NCBI GenBank assembly: GCA_001769975.1
Contig: MEPW01000023.1
Location: 1 to 64,000, forward strand
Source of the DNA: Bdellovibrionales bacterium RIFOXYA1_FULL_36_14
GTDB taxonomy: Bacteria; Bdellovibrionota; Bacteriovoracia; Bacteriovoracales; Bacteriovoracaceae
DNA: 64,000 nt
Direction: 5' to 3'
Part shown: piece by piece, positions 51,257 through 60,513 of the stretch
Layout of the letters: each line of letters begins with the position of its first letter
How positions within the stretch are numbered: the first letter of the stretch is position 1
Position numbers and translations under genes: made by a program
The notes under the pieces: generated by a model
What the model was told of the DNA's origin: nothing
Seen by the model: only the letters and a program-made list of their open reading frames with translations
The model's database searches: none

Positions 51257-51366
51257 AGTAAACGTATAAAATGAAATAAAAGTTTTATAAATATTTTTTG
51301 AGATCAGGTCAAATCAGAAGTTCCGGCTAAAAAACTGGTCTTGCACGCCATTAGACCGACTGACTA

Positions 51367-51816
51367 TTAAAAATCCCCCCAATCCGGTTGCAGGGTAATA
51401 AGACCCAATTCATCACGCCACATTTTTACCACACTTAAGCGGTCATCCAATACAAATAAAATATCATATCGATTTTTTATCTGTTCTAGGTAAATTTCTT
51501 TTTTCACCAGAGCATCATCCCGACGATCTTTTGATTTTCGAGAATAATATTCATCATACCTTATAGAATGATCAGCCAACCATTGTTTGGTTAACCCATC
51601 AAATCGCTCTCCTCTTCCTGTGATAATAATAATTTTATATTCGCGTAAAGAGAAAGCCTTTAACAATTCATGACACCAATGATTGACTTTATCGGAGGGG
51701 ATTTGCTCCATGAAGTTCTTCCAATCAGGCGGATTTTGCCTGACTAAAGACACTCGGTGCTCCATCTCGACCAAGGTCCCATCCAAATCTACAATTATGG
51801 CCTTGGGTTTATTCAT
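51367..51816 (-). CDS. HAD-superfamily phosphatase resembling the T4 Pnkp 3'-phosphatase domain
   Basis: IIVDLDGTLVEMEHR, KIIIITGRGERFDGLTKQWL, KSKDRRDDALVKKEIYLEQIKNRYDILFVLDDRLSVVKMWRDELGLITLQPDWGDF. Real start 51816 (MNKPKAI), not the 51975 of the ORF track, which overlaps the upstream gene in another frame. Confidence 0.85.
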   Translation of the reverse strand: MNKPKAIIVDLDGTLVEMEHRVSLVRQNPPDWKNFMEQIPSDKVNHWCHELLKAFSLREYKIIIITGRGERFDGLTKQWLADHSIRYDEYYSRKSKDRRDDALVKKEIYLEQIKNRYDILFVLDDRLSVVKMWRDELGLITLQPDWGDF

Positions 51817-53485
51817 TATGAGCAATCTCGTAACCACTTCCACCAATAAATTCCCTGATCGGTGAAAAGCGATCCACGTCTTCGATCTGTGGATATTCCA
51901 AAACTGTATCAAGCAAGGATAAAAGTCTAATACCTCTGATGTAGGCATCCAGTCTACCTTGCGCCAATAACTCATTTAAATATTTTTTATCGGGAAGTTT
52001 ATCTTTTAAGACCGCTTTTAATATCGGTAGCTCATAAGGGAGACCGGAATTAAGTACGGCATCTACTGAATAAACGTAAGGGATAATATGCTTTAATTCT
52101 CCTTTTCTTACATAAAACCAATGCTCTAAGGTTTTTTTGGCCTCGTATGCACGATAAAGGGAATCGCGGATCATGCGTTTTAAAAGTCTGATATCTGTCC
52201 ACATGGTATAGGAACTATCAGAACTTCTAAGCATATTGGCGGATTCAGTGTAAATTTTAAATTTATTTCGAGAAGGCACACTGGCGGTCAACTTTTGAAA
52301 AAGACCATGCAGACAATCTATTAAAATGATTTCATCTTTACCGACTTTGAAATCCGTATAACCGTCTCGCATACCTGTTTTAAAATTATATTTAGGACGC
52401 TTGATAGTCTTGCCGGAAATTAAATCCTTTAAATTTTCATTAAGAAGCGGAATATCAATTGCTTCCGGCATCTCATAATCATAATCACCAAATTCATCCT
52501 TGGGATGTTCACTCAAGTTGTAAAAATAATCATCAATATTAAGTTGTTTTAGTTTGAGACCATTTTTTTCCAGTTCTTTTTCAATAATAGTCGTAGTCGT
52601 AGTTTTATTGGAACAACTTGGACCGGCGATAATCACCACTTTTATTTCATTTTTTCTGCCTACAATTTTTGTCACAACACTGGCAATATCATTATAGAAT
52701 CTTTGATCAGAGAGTTTCATCAATTCCTTGAAACTTTTTCCGTTACGACCAATAATCCAATCATTGAGTCCGAAAACCGTGTCACATTCATGTTGAATAT
52801 TCCAGGTAAGAGTCTGCCTTACCCTTTCCTTATGTATTCCATTATGAGTAAACTGGGCCTTGGATATCTCATTTTGCATGATTTTCTTTTTTCCTTCCCT
52901 GAAAATCATAAACCCTTCCGCAATCATCACTTCACCAATATCTTTTAGCGTGGTTTCAATTTGATCTTGGATATAATCGCGGGTGGGAAAATAATCACTA
53001 TCCGTTAACCCTTCTTGAGATTTTAAAATAACTTTTTTCACAAAGAGCGTAGAAACTTCATGCAACAAAGTTTTATCCGTAAAATATTTGGCAAATACCG
53101 TACCAATAAAGTCGGTTAACTCGGGACTATTTTTATCTGTTAATCGCTGGATTTTCTTTTCGCTAACAAAGTGAAGCAAGAGCAAAGTGGTAAAGCGACT
53201 GGCAAACTCAACGCGATTAATGCGAATTTCCCTTTCATTTTTATCAAAAGACTTGATCACCCGAGAAAAAAACTGGGCCAAAAAATCAATATTGTAAAAG
53301 TTATTATAGGCATTCTCCTTCACCATGTCGGCGTATTTAAAAGCTCTTTCCTGGGCTTCCCAAGAAGCAGCGTTCTCCACATCCATAATACATCTGGAAA
53401 TGGCGTTTTGAACTTTGGCAATTTGAAAACTTTCAACTTGAGCGTTCTTGTTAATCATTTTAATGAGCGTATTAGGTACTGGCAT
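51809..53485 (-). CDS. ATP-cone domain plus uridine/nucleoside-kinase-like P-loop protein
   Basis: N-terminal ATP-cone-like VESFQIAKVQNAISRCIMDVENAA; P-loop VVIIAGPSCSNKTTTTTIIEKEL; LNIDDYFYN; DCLHGLF; WTDIRLLKRMIRDSLYRAYEAKKTLEHW; VLNSGLPYELPILK. Confidence 0.83.
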   Translation of the reverse strand: MPVPNTLIKMINKNAQVESFQIAKVQNAISRCIMDVENAASWEAQERAFKYADMVKENAYNNFYNIDFLAQFFSRVIKSFDKNEREIRINRVEFASRFTTLLLLHFVSEKKIQRLTDKNSPELTDFIGTVFAKYFTDKTLLHEVSTLFVKKVILKSQEGLTDSDYFPTRDYIQDQIETTLKDIGEVMIAEGFMIFREGKKKIMQNEISKAQFTHNGIHKERVRQTLTWNIQHECDTVFGLNDWIIGRNGKSFKELMKLSDQRFYNDIASVVTKIVGRKNEIKVVIIAGPSCSNKTTTTTIIEKELEKNGLKLKQLNIDDYFYNLSEHPKDEFGDYDYEMPEAIDIPLLNENLKDLISGKTIKRPKYNFKTGMRDGYTDFKVGKDEIILIDCLHGLFQKLTASVPSRNKFKIYTESANMLRSSDSSYTMWTDIRLLKRMIRDSLYRAYEAKKTLEHWFYVRKGELKHIIPYVYSVDAVLNSGLPYELPILKAVLKDKLPDKKYLNELLAQGRLDAYIRGIRLLSLLDTVLEYPQIEDVDRFSPIREFIGGSGYEIAHNE

Positions 53486-53555
53486 AGCTTAAATCCTTCA
53501 GGGTTAATGGGTAGGTTAAAAATTATCTTATCTACTTTCAAAAAACAATTCATAT

Positions 53556-53614
53556 CTAACATTATATTACATTTTTAAATAAGTTTTGACGGTATTTTTT
53601 TGGCCGGATATGAT
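53556..53614 (+). promoter_or_regulatory. sigma70-type promoter with conserved upstream box, C25 peptidase gene 1
   Basis: CTAACATTATATTACATT (53556-53573), TTGACG (53586-53591), 17-nt spacer, TATGAT (53609-53614). Confidence 0.75.
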
Positions 53615-53669
53615 TCCTCTGAAGTCGTTGTTTCGACTGCGTATATTAACTCACGTCAAGGAAGATCCT

Positions 53670-55316
53670 ATGTTTAAAATTTTATCTCTCTCTTTGCTCG
53701 CTTTATTTGCCGTAAATGTTCTTGGTCGGGTTGAAGTTTCTCAACAAGGTGACCTTATCAACTATGAATTTTCTGACCTTTCCATAAGCACAGAAAATCT
53801 GACTATTGAAGGTTCGGAATTTATTCGCACAAAACTCGTAGGTGCTGATGACTACGAAGCTATTTTATTTGAACTGGGCATGCCTGAAATTCCAGTTATT
53901 CGTTTTTATGCGCCACAAGGCGAAGTTGAAGTTGTTTTAGGCGATGAAAAAGATTTTGGTCAACCCAAGGGACTTGCCATGGACCTTGTGCCAAACCTTG
54001 AATCTTTGGAAAAAATTAAAGGTAGCACAAGAAAACTTATCATTAATAAGTCATTTCAAAAAAGCAGTGCCTATTATCCTGCTAAAAAATTTGAAATCAG
54101 TAATGGCGGAACTACTAACGGCAATCAAGAACAGTTAATAACCGTTTACCCGCTTACTTGGAATCCATCATCAAAATCTATTAAACTAGTTAAGAATTTC
54201 CAAGTCATTGTTAAACCTGCTGTACAAGAACAAACCAAAAGTTTAGAAGTGGAAACCATGGTTTTTGTTATCGGTGGACAATTTAAAAATAGTCCCGCTA
54301 TAGCTCAATACGAAAATTTTAAAAAGCAGCTTGGTTTTAATGTAGTTCGAATTATTGTTGAAGGTTCAGTAAATACACCTGAAGCAATTCGCACCAAACT
54401 ACAAGAGCTTTTAAAGTCCACAAATTTGAAGTACGCTTTGATTTTTGGGGATGCTGAACATGTTCCGGCCAAGAAATCCAACATTATCTCTGGAGTGACC
54501 GACCACTTCTACGCAGCGATTGATACCAACAATTACGCCCAAGATATCAATGGTCCAGATATTGGAGTAGGAAGAGTTACTATAAAAAATGAAACCGAAT
54601 TACAAAATGTTGTTGATAAATTCATTAAGTATCAAACTACTAATTTTACCACTGATGAATGGCTATCAAACGCCTCCTTCCTTGCAACCAATGACAGATA
54701 TACTGTTGCCGAAGGTTCCCACAACTACGTCATTGACAGTTTTATGACCAACCACGGTTACAGCGGAATTTTTCCTAATGCTGCTCAACCGGGCGGTGAT
54801 AAACTTTACGCCATCACCTATCGGGTTAAAAATGAACAAGTAATAAACGCCATTAGTGCTGGTAGATCCATTATCGACTACTCCGGACATGGTGCCACTA
54901 CTTTTTGGGATGCTCCAAGATTCACTCAAGCTAACGTTAGAGATCTGAATCACTCCGCAGCCCTACCCTTTGTTATTTCTAACGCTTGTATCACCGGACA
55001 ATTTACCGTAAACGAATCCTTTGCTGAAACCTGGATCAAGCATCCACATGGTGCCATTATGTTTTGGGGATCTATGGATAGCACATATTGGGATGAAGAT
55101 GATTTCTTAGAAAGAGATACATTTAAGGGCATTTTTGAACTAAAGAAAGCCACCTTTTCGGAAATTACCCATTACGGTCTCAAGGAACTCTGGAGAAGAT
55201 ACAATGGGCAAAACCGCGCAGCCTACTACTGGGAAACTTATCTTACTTTTGGCGACCCATCTATTAAACTCAAGGTCAATGGTAATCAAGATTTTCTAGC
55301 TGAAGTCCTACCTTAA
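53670..55316 (+). CDS. Gingipain-like C25-family cysteine peptidase (short form)
   Basis: Signal peptide from M at 53670 (RBS aaggaag). Catalytic His/Cys motifs IIDYSGHGATTFWD and FVISNACITGQF. The 53586 start in the ORF track lies on the -35 box. Confidence 0.88.
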   Translation: MFKILSLSLLALFAVNVLGRVEVSQQGDLINYEFSDLSISTENLTIEGSEFIRTKLVGADDYEAILFELGMPEIPVIRFYAPQGEVEVVLGDEKDFGQPKGLAMDLVPNLESLEKIKGSTRKLIINKSFQKSSAYYPAKKFEISNGGTTNGNQEQLITVYPLTWNPSSKSIKLVKNFQVIVKPAVQEQTKSLEVETMVFVIGGQFKNSPAIAQYENFKKQLGFNVVRIIVEGSVNTPEAIRTKLQELLKSTNLKYALIFGDAEHVPAKKSNIISGVTDHFYAAIDTNNYAQDINGPDIGVGRVTIKNETELQNVVDKFIKYQTTNFTTDEWLSNASFLATNDRYTVAEGSHNYVIDSFMTNHGYSGIFPNAAQPGGDKLYAITYRVKNEQVINAISAGRSIIDYSGHGATTFWDAPRFTQANVRDLNHSAALPFVISNACITGQFTVNESFAETWIKHPHGAIMFWGSMDSTYWDEDDFLERDTFKGIFELKKATFSEITHYGLKELWRRYNGQNRAAYYWETYLTFGDPSIKLKVNGNQDFLAEVLP

Positions 55317-55334
55317 ACATTTAGTTTTTTAATA

Positions 55335-55378
55335 CAACGTTTCTTACGATCTATAAATAAGTAAGAAACGTTGTTCTT
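55335..55378 (+). terminator. Terminator between the two C25 genes
   Basis: 13-bp perfect stem CAACGTTTCTTAC / GTAAGAAACGTTG then TTCTT. Confidence 0.8.
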
Positions 55379-55397
55379 AGTTAATATCAAATCAATA

Positions 55398-55458
55398 CTA
55401 ACATTATATTACATTCCACTGAAAACTTTTGACTGGGTGTTTTCTACCTGGTTATGAT
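55398..55458 (+). promoter_or_regulatory. sigma70-type promoter with the same upstream box, C25 peptidase gene 2
   Basis: CTAACATTATATTACATT (55398-55415), TTGACT (55429-55434), 18-nt spacer, TATGAT (55453-55458). Confidence 0.75.
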
Positions 55459-55504
55459 TTTGTCGTATTACTAATTTATTATTGATTTACTCAAGGAAGA
55501 TTTT

Positions 55505-58480
55505 ATGAAGAAGGTTTTCACGTTCATTCTTTTTTGCTTATTTTCATTTAGCATTTTTGCAACTGTAACCATCACCAAACAAGGTGACACTACCTCTTAT
55601 GACTTTACGGATATTTCTTTGGATACCCAAAAAGTGTTAGTAGAAGGTCAGTCCTTTATTAAAGCCAAATTGCTAGGAGTTGATGAGTTTGGTGCCATAA
55701 AATTTAAACTGGGTATGCCCGAAATTCCGGCAGTTCGATTATATGTTCCGGCCGGTGAAGTTACCGTTCAAATTGACGATACCAAAGGACTAAGTGACTC
55801 AGGAAAACTGGCCAAAGATATTGTGCCCAACCTGGAATCACTGGAAAAAATTCCCGGCAGTCAAAGAAAACTTATTATTAACAAATCATTTCAAAAATCT
55901 AATGCCTTTTATCCCCATAACAGTTACGAAATAATGAATGCAGGCACTTTAGAGGGCAAAGCCACTTTACTGGTTACGGTATACCCACTTTCGTGGAATC
56001 CAGCCTCAAAAAGTTATAAATTAATTGATCATTTCAATATAACTGTTAAAGAAAATCAAGTTCAGAAAAACCATGATCCCATGGAACAAACTTTTGCTTT
56101 CATCGTAGGCGGACAATTCAAAAATAGTCCCGCTGTATTAAAATATGAAAATTTTAAAAAACAACTAGGATATAATGTCGTCAGAATTATTGCCGAAGGT
56201 ACCATGAACTCACCTGAAGCTATCCGTACTAAGCTACAAGAATTATATCGCTCTTCCAATCTGAAATACGCCTTAATTTTTGGTGATGCGGAACATGTTC
56301 CTTCCAAAAGAGCCAACAATATATCAGGGGTCACCGATCATTATTATCGAGCTATTGATAATGCTGACTACGAGTCTGACATAAATGGTCCCGATATTGG
56401 TGTCGGACGAGTCACAATTAAAAACGAGCAGGAACTTTCCCAGGTAGTAGAAAAATTTATAAAATACCAAACTGCTAATTTTAGTGACGAATCCTGGTTA
56501 GACAATGCGGCGTTTATCGCTACCGATGATCGTTATGTAGTTGCCGAAGGCTCGCACAACTTTGCTATTGATACGTACATGGCCCCTCGGGGTTATATGG
56601 GGGTTTTCCCATCTGCCGAACAACTCGGGGGGGATAAACTCTATGCTATTACCTATCGGGTTCAAGACGAGCAAGTGGTCAGCACCATGAACCTTGGACG
56701 AACGATTATCAATTATTCTGGACACGGAGGAACCACCGTGTGGGCAGGACCTACCGTGACCCAGGAAGATGTCAGATCGCTTAATCATCCAAACGCTCTT
56801 CCTTTTGTCATCTCTAATGCATGTGTAACCGGCGATTTTACTACCGACGAATCCTTTGGAGAAACCTGGATCAAACATCCTACTGGTGCCATAATGTACT
56901 GGGGATCAATGGATAGCTCTTACTGGGATGAAGATGATTTTCTAGAAAGAGATATGTATGCAGGAATCTATGATTTAAACAATTCCGAATTTTCTGAAAT
57001 CACCCATCACGCTCTCAGAGAACTTTGGCGTAGATATGGTGGCGAAAATAGATCCAAATATTATTGGGAAACTTATGTAACCTTTGGCGATCCTTCCATT
57101 AAGCTTCGCACCAGTCACACCCAAAATATTATTTTAAATGGTCCATCCACTATACCTGTCGGTATGTCCAATATAGAATTTCAATTAACTTATAACGATG
57201 GCACCTCTGCCCCCAACGCCAGGGTTGTGCTTATGCAAAATAATGCCTTAAAAGCATCTGGTACATCCGACAATCAAGGAATGGTCAAATTAGACATTCC
57301 ATCAAATTTAAACCCCGGAAACTATCAAATAAAAATTTATGGTATTAACACCAAAATTGTTGAAAACAATTTTACAGTGGCACTTGCTGATCAACCGTTA
57401 CTGATTTTAAGCGACGTGGTCATTAACGGGCAAGATGATTTAAAAGTAAACCCCTTCGAACAATTGGCATTCAATTTTAAAATTAAGAATGCCGCTCGAG
57501 TTGGAACCCGTGGTGCTTACGTGTCCATTGAAAAAATCGAGGGCGCTGCCAGTAATATTGGAGAAAAAAATGTGGAAATCCCCGCTTTAGGATCAAATGT
57601 ATCCTATCAATATGTAGAAGACGGACTGAAAATTCAAATTGACGATGCTGCCGATCAGGAACGCATAGTTGTTCATTTTAAATGGGTAACCCTAGAAGGA
57701 CAAGAGGGATTCGGCAAAGTGGCATTACTCGTTAACAGAGGGGATATCGTCATCAGCTCTCTTGACTATGGTGATATCCAAAATCCCAATAATGGAGGCA
57801 TCCGACCAGGTACGACAGGTGATGTCTATCTAACCATCAAAAACTCTGGCAGTGCCATCATGACAAACATTAATCTCTATCCAGAAATTGATACTTGTAT
57901 CGAATCCATAAACGGCGCCGTTTTTATTGACAAGCTTGCTCCAGGAGAGACCTATCGAGCGACTACACCACTTGCGGTAACGCTAAATAACGATTGCCAG
58001 AATAACCAGCTAGCAAAATTAAAACTGGTTGGCAGTTACGGATCTTGCACTCAAATAGACTTGACCGGACAAGTTGTTTTTGAAATTGGTAAGTATACCC
58101 TTACTTCGTTAGAACAAGACCTCTCGTTAGCTATTCCAGATCAATCTTCCATCACTCACACTTTTAACATAAACAGTGACATTGCCTTTATCAAGGATCT
58201 TGGCATTCATATTAAAATCACTCATACATATGTAGGCGATATCATCATTAAACTCGTACACCCTGATGGAACCAGCATTAAACTCAGGGATAAAGAAGGT
58301 AGTGATACACATAATATAGATGACATTTATGGAATGGGCGGTATTGCCAATAGTGCGTTTGAAAATTTAAAGAACAAACCCGCCAATGGCACTTGGAAGT
58401 TAATTGTTACTGATGATGCTAACAACGATATCGGCACCCTGACTTATTTGAATATAAATATTAAAGGTTTGATGGATTAA
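55505..58480 (+). CDS. Gingipain-like C25-family cysteine peptidase with Ig/CARDB-like region and C-terminal P-domain
   Basis: IINYSGHGGTTVWAGP and FVISNACVTGDF; C-terminal proprotein-convertase P-domain pattern IHIKITHTYVGDIIIKLVHPDGTSIKLRDKEG...PANGTWKLIVTDDANNDIGTL. Confidence 0.9.
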   Translation: MKKVFTFILFCLFSFSIFATVTITKQGDTTSYDFTDISLDTQKVLVEGQSFIKAKLLGVDEFGAIKFKLGMPEIPAVRLYVPAGEVTVQIDDTKGLSDSGKLAKDIVPNLESLEKIPGSQRKLIINKSFQKSNAFYPHNSYEIMNAGTLEGKATLLVTVYPLSWNPASKSYKLIDHFNITVKENQVQKNHDPMEQTFAFIVGGQFKNSPAVLKYENFKKQLGYNVVRIIAEGTMNSPEAIRTKLQELYRSSNLKYALIFGDAEHVPSKRANNISGVTDHYYRAIDNADYESDINGPDIGVGRVTIKNEQELSQVVEKFIKYQTANFSDESWLDNAAFIATDDRYVVAEGSHNFAIDTYMAPRGYMGVFPSAEQLGGDKLYAITYRVQDEQVVSTMNLGRTIINYSGHGGTTVWAGPTVTQEDVRSLNHPNALPFVISNACVTGDFTTDESFGETWIKHPTGAIMYWGSMDSSYWDEDDFLERDMYAGIYDLNNSEFSEITHHALRELWRRYGGENRSKYYWETYVTFGDPSIKLRTSHTQNIILNGPSTIPVGMSNIEFQLTYNDGTSAPNARVVLMQNNALKASGTSDNQGMVKLDIPSNLNPGNYQIKIYGINTKIVENNFTVALADQPLLILSDVVINGQDDLKVNPFEQLAFNFKIKNAARVGTRGAYVSIEKIEGAASNIGEKNVEIPALGSNVSYQYVEDGLKIQIDDAADQERIVVHFKWVTLEGQEGFGKVALLVNRGDIVISSLDYGDIQNPNNGGIRPGTTGDVYLTIKNSGSAIMTNINLYPEIDTCIESINGAVFIDKLAPGETYRATTPLAVTLNNDCQNNQLAKLKLVGSYGSCTQIDLTGQVVFEIGKYTLTSLEQDLSLAIPDQSSITHTFNINSDIAFIKDLGIHIKITHTYVGDIIIKLVHPDGTSIKLRDKEGSDTHNIDDIYGMGGIANSAFENLKNKPANGTWKLIVTDDANNDIGTLTYLNINIKGLMD

Positions 58481-58507
58481 ACTTTTCTCTTTTAGGGATT
58501 GAAAGGA

Positions 58508-58535
58508 TAAAGGCCGGTCACTGTACCGGCCTTTA
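58508..58535. terminator. Bidirectional terminator between convergent C25 and PHP genes
   Basis: TAAAGGCCGGT-CACTGT-ACCGGCCTTTA. Confidence 0.88.
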
Positions 58536-58536
58536 T

Positions 58537-59349
58537 TTATTGATTACTAAATATTTTAAATTTGGCAAAATTCTCCTCATCTAAACCATAATCACCTAAA
58601 CTATAATTATTATGGCCATGAAAATCACTACCCCCAGTCACCAACAAGTTATAGAATTTGGCCAATTCAAAGTAATGTCGTACATTCTTATTGGAATGCT
58701 TAGGGTGCCAAACTTCTAAACCTTGTAAGCCATCTTGTACCAGTTGCTTAAGCAAAGAATCTAAGTCTTCACATCCAGGATGGGCCCATACACAGATTCC
58801 ACCGGCTTGTTTGATTAATGCAAAAGCATCATGAGGGGTGATTTTAAATTTTGGCTCATAAAACGGACTTTGATCCCCTAAAAAAGTTTTAAAAGCATCT
58901 TGGATGGAACTCACTTGTCCGTTTTCATATAAAACCTTTGCAATGTGCATTCTACCAATGACCCCTAATCCTGCACATTTTTGAATTTGCTCGTAAGTGA
59001 TTTTAATTCCAGCTTGGATCAATTTGTTGACGATTTTAAGTCCTCGTTCTTGCCTGACTTCCTTACATTTTTTTAAAACATCTAAAAGTGTCTTATTTTT
59101 ATAATCCACATAATAACCTAAAATATGGACATCATGATTTTCAATTTCAGTAGATAATTCTATGCCTGGAATAACCTCGATCCGGTTATCTGCAAAGCTT
59201 ATGGCCGATGAAATTCCCGCTACTGTATCATGATCGGTAATGGCCACACTTTTTAAATTTCGTTTAATTGCCAAATCAACAATTTCATCCGGTGAGTAGA
59301 TTCCATCTGAGCAATTGGTATGGGTGTGAAGATCACAAACAACGCGCAT
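58537..59349 (-). CDS. PHP-domain phosphoesterase (RNase AM / YciV-like)
   Basis: CDLHTHTNCSDGIYSPDEIVDLA, VAITDHDTVAG, GIELSTEIENHDVHILGYYVD, VWAHPG, GGSDFHG. Confidence 0.9.
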   Translation of the reverse strand: MRVVCDLHTHTNCSDGIYSPDEIVDLAIKRNLKSVAITDHDTVAGISSAISFADNRIEVIPGIELSTEIENHDVHILGYYVDYKNKTLLDVLKKCKEVRQERGLKIVNKLIQAGIKITYEQIQKCAGLGVIGRMHIAKVLYENGQVSSIQDAFKTFLGDQSPFYEPKFKITPHDAFALIKQAGGICVWAHPGCEDLDSLLKQLVQDGLQGLEVWHPKHSNKNVRHYFELAKFYNLLVTGGSDFHGHNNYSLGDYGLDEENFAKFKIFSNQ

Positions 59350-59397
59350 AAAATAATCCCTAAAAATACTACTCTTTTAAAATACCAGTAAATTTAG

Positions 59398-60507
59398 TTA
59401 AACAAAACTTAAATCTTTAAAGAAATTCCAAAGCAGGGGTATAACTTCAATCGCAATTAAAATAATGATCACAATCTCAAGCAATTGATTTTTTCGGCTA
59501 TGTATTTCGCTTTGAAAAAGGGTGGAGATATCTAAAAGGTTTCTAAGCTTTTGGTCAACACTAGTCTGCCAGTCATTTAGCCTAAGCCTTTCATTAGATG
59601 CCCTATATATTTTGGCATAATAAGCATCCCCGATAAGCTTTAAGGAGTTTTCCACCTTTTCAATAACTTCACTGATCTCGATATATAATCTGGATGCCTT
59701 TTCAAACATCTGGGAATATTTATTTTTCCAGGCAAAACCACTGTTTTTTTTAATTGAACGATACAGGGCATTTAATTCTTTATCCAGCAAATCGTCATAA
59801 TAGCGCAGTTCCAATAACTGACAAACGGAAAATTCAATAACATCACAAATATCCTTAGCATCATCCTTGCTTAAAATAAAAGAACTGTTCCAATCCAGTA
59901 AGACCGCATCTTCGTTGGTATAGCGAAAGGTGTATTTTTTAATTGGGGCAATCATTTGATCATTAAGATTGTGGGAACTTTCTAACAATACTAATTCATA
60001 TAGTTCATTGCTACTAAGTAGCTGATCAACGTCGGTAACCGGCAATTTATCTGCATCGTGAACAAATATAAGATAATCCTCATATTCAACCCATACTTTC
60101 TTTTCACGGATAGCACTGGCAAGTTTGGTATAAACATCCTCCATTTTCTTTCGAGCAAGTTCGTGAATGGAAGGATCTTTTTCTAAAAAATTTGCTAAGT
60201 CTTTAAGCGCATTCAACTCCATCTCTTGAGCTATATTTACTTTGATAATAATTGAAAGCGCCCCAAAGTTCCATATCTTACCGGTTATAGTAACCAAATA
60301 CTCCGCACCCTGGATTTCTCGCATCTCTTTGCCCAGAAATACCACTAGCGGCTCTTCTTCAATTACCAATGCCCGAGAAATTTTTCCCAGATTGAAATCC
60401 TTTTGAGACGTCAAATTATTTAAGATAGCATCAGCTTCGAGAAGATTGACTTCTCCACCAATATCAAAAAACCTATAACAATTAATATAACCTGAAAATT
60501 TCATCAT
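59398..60507 (-). CDS. RMD1/DUF155-family protein with C-terminal TM helix
   Basis: ALVIEEEPLVVFLG; LELRYYDDLLDKELNALY; LLDISTLFQSEIHSRKNQLLEIVIIILIAIEVIPLLW. Confidence 0.75.
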   Translation of the reverse strand: MMKFSGYINCYRFFDIGGEVNLLEADAILNNLTSQKDFNLGKISRALVIEEEPLVVFLGKEMREIQGAEYLVTITGKIWNFGALSIIIKVNIAQEMELNALKDLANFLEKDPSIHELARKKMEDVYTKLASAIREKKVWVEYEDYLIFVHDADKLPVTDVDQLLSSNELYELVLLESSHNLNDQMIAPIKKYTFRYTNEDAVLLDWNSSFILSKDDAKDICDVIEFSVCQLLELRYYDDLLDKELNALYRSIKKNSGFAWKNKYSQMFEKASRLYIEISEVIEKVENSLKLIGDAYYAKIYRASNERLRLNDWQTSVDQKLRNLLDISTLFQSEIHSRKNQLLEIVIIILIAIEVIPLLWNFFKDLSFV

Positions 60508-60513
60508 ATATTT

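Noticed and set aside
51817-51975. N-terminal extension of the HAD phosphatase in the ORF track
   Set aside because: Extension lies out of frame within the kinase coding sequence; homology begins at MNKPKAIIVDLDGT (51816).
53586-53669. N-terminal extension of the first C25 peptidase
   Set aside because: Region contains promoter -35/-10 elements; the signal peptide and RBS support the ATG at 53670.
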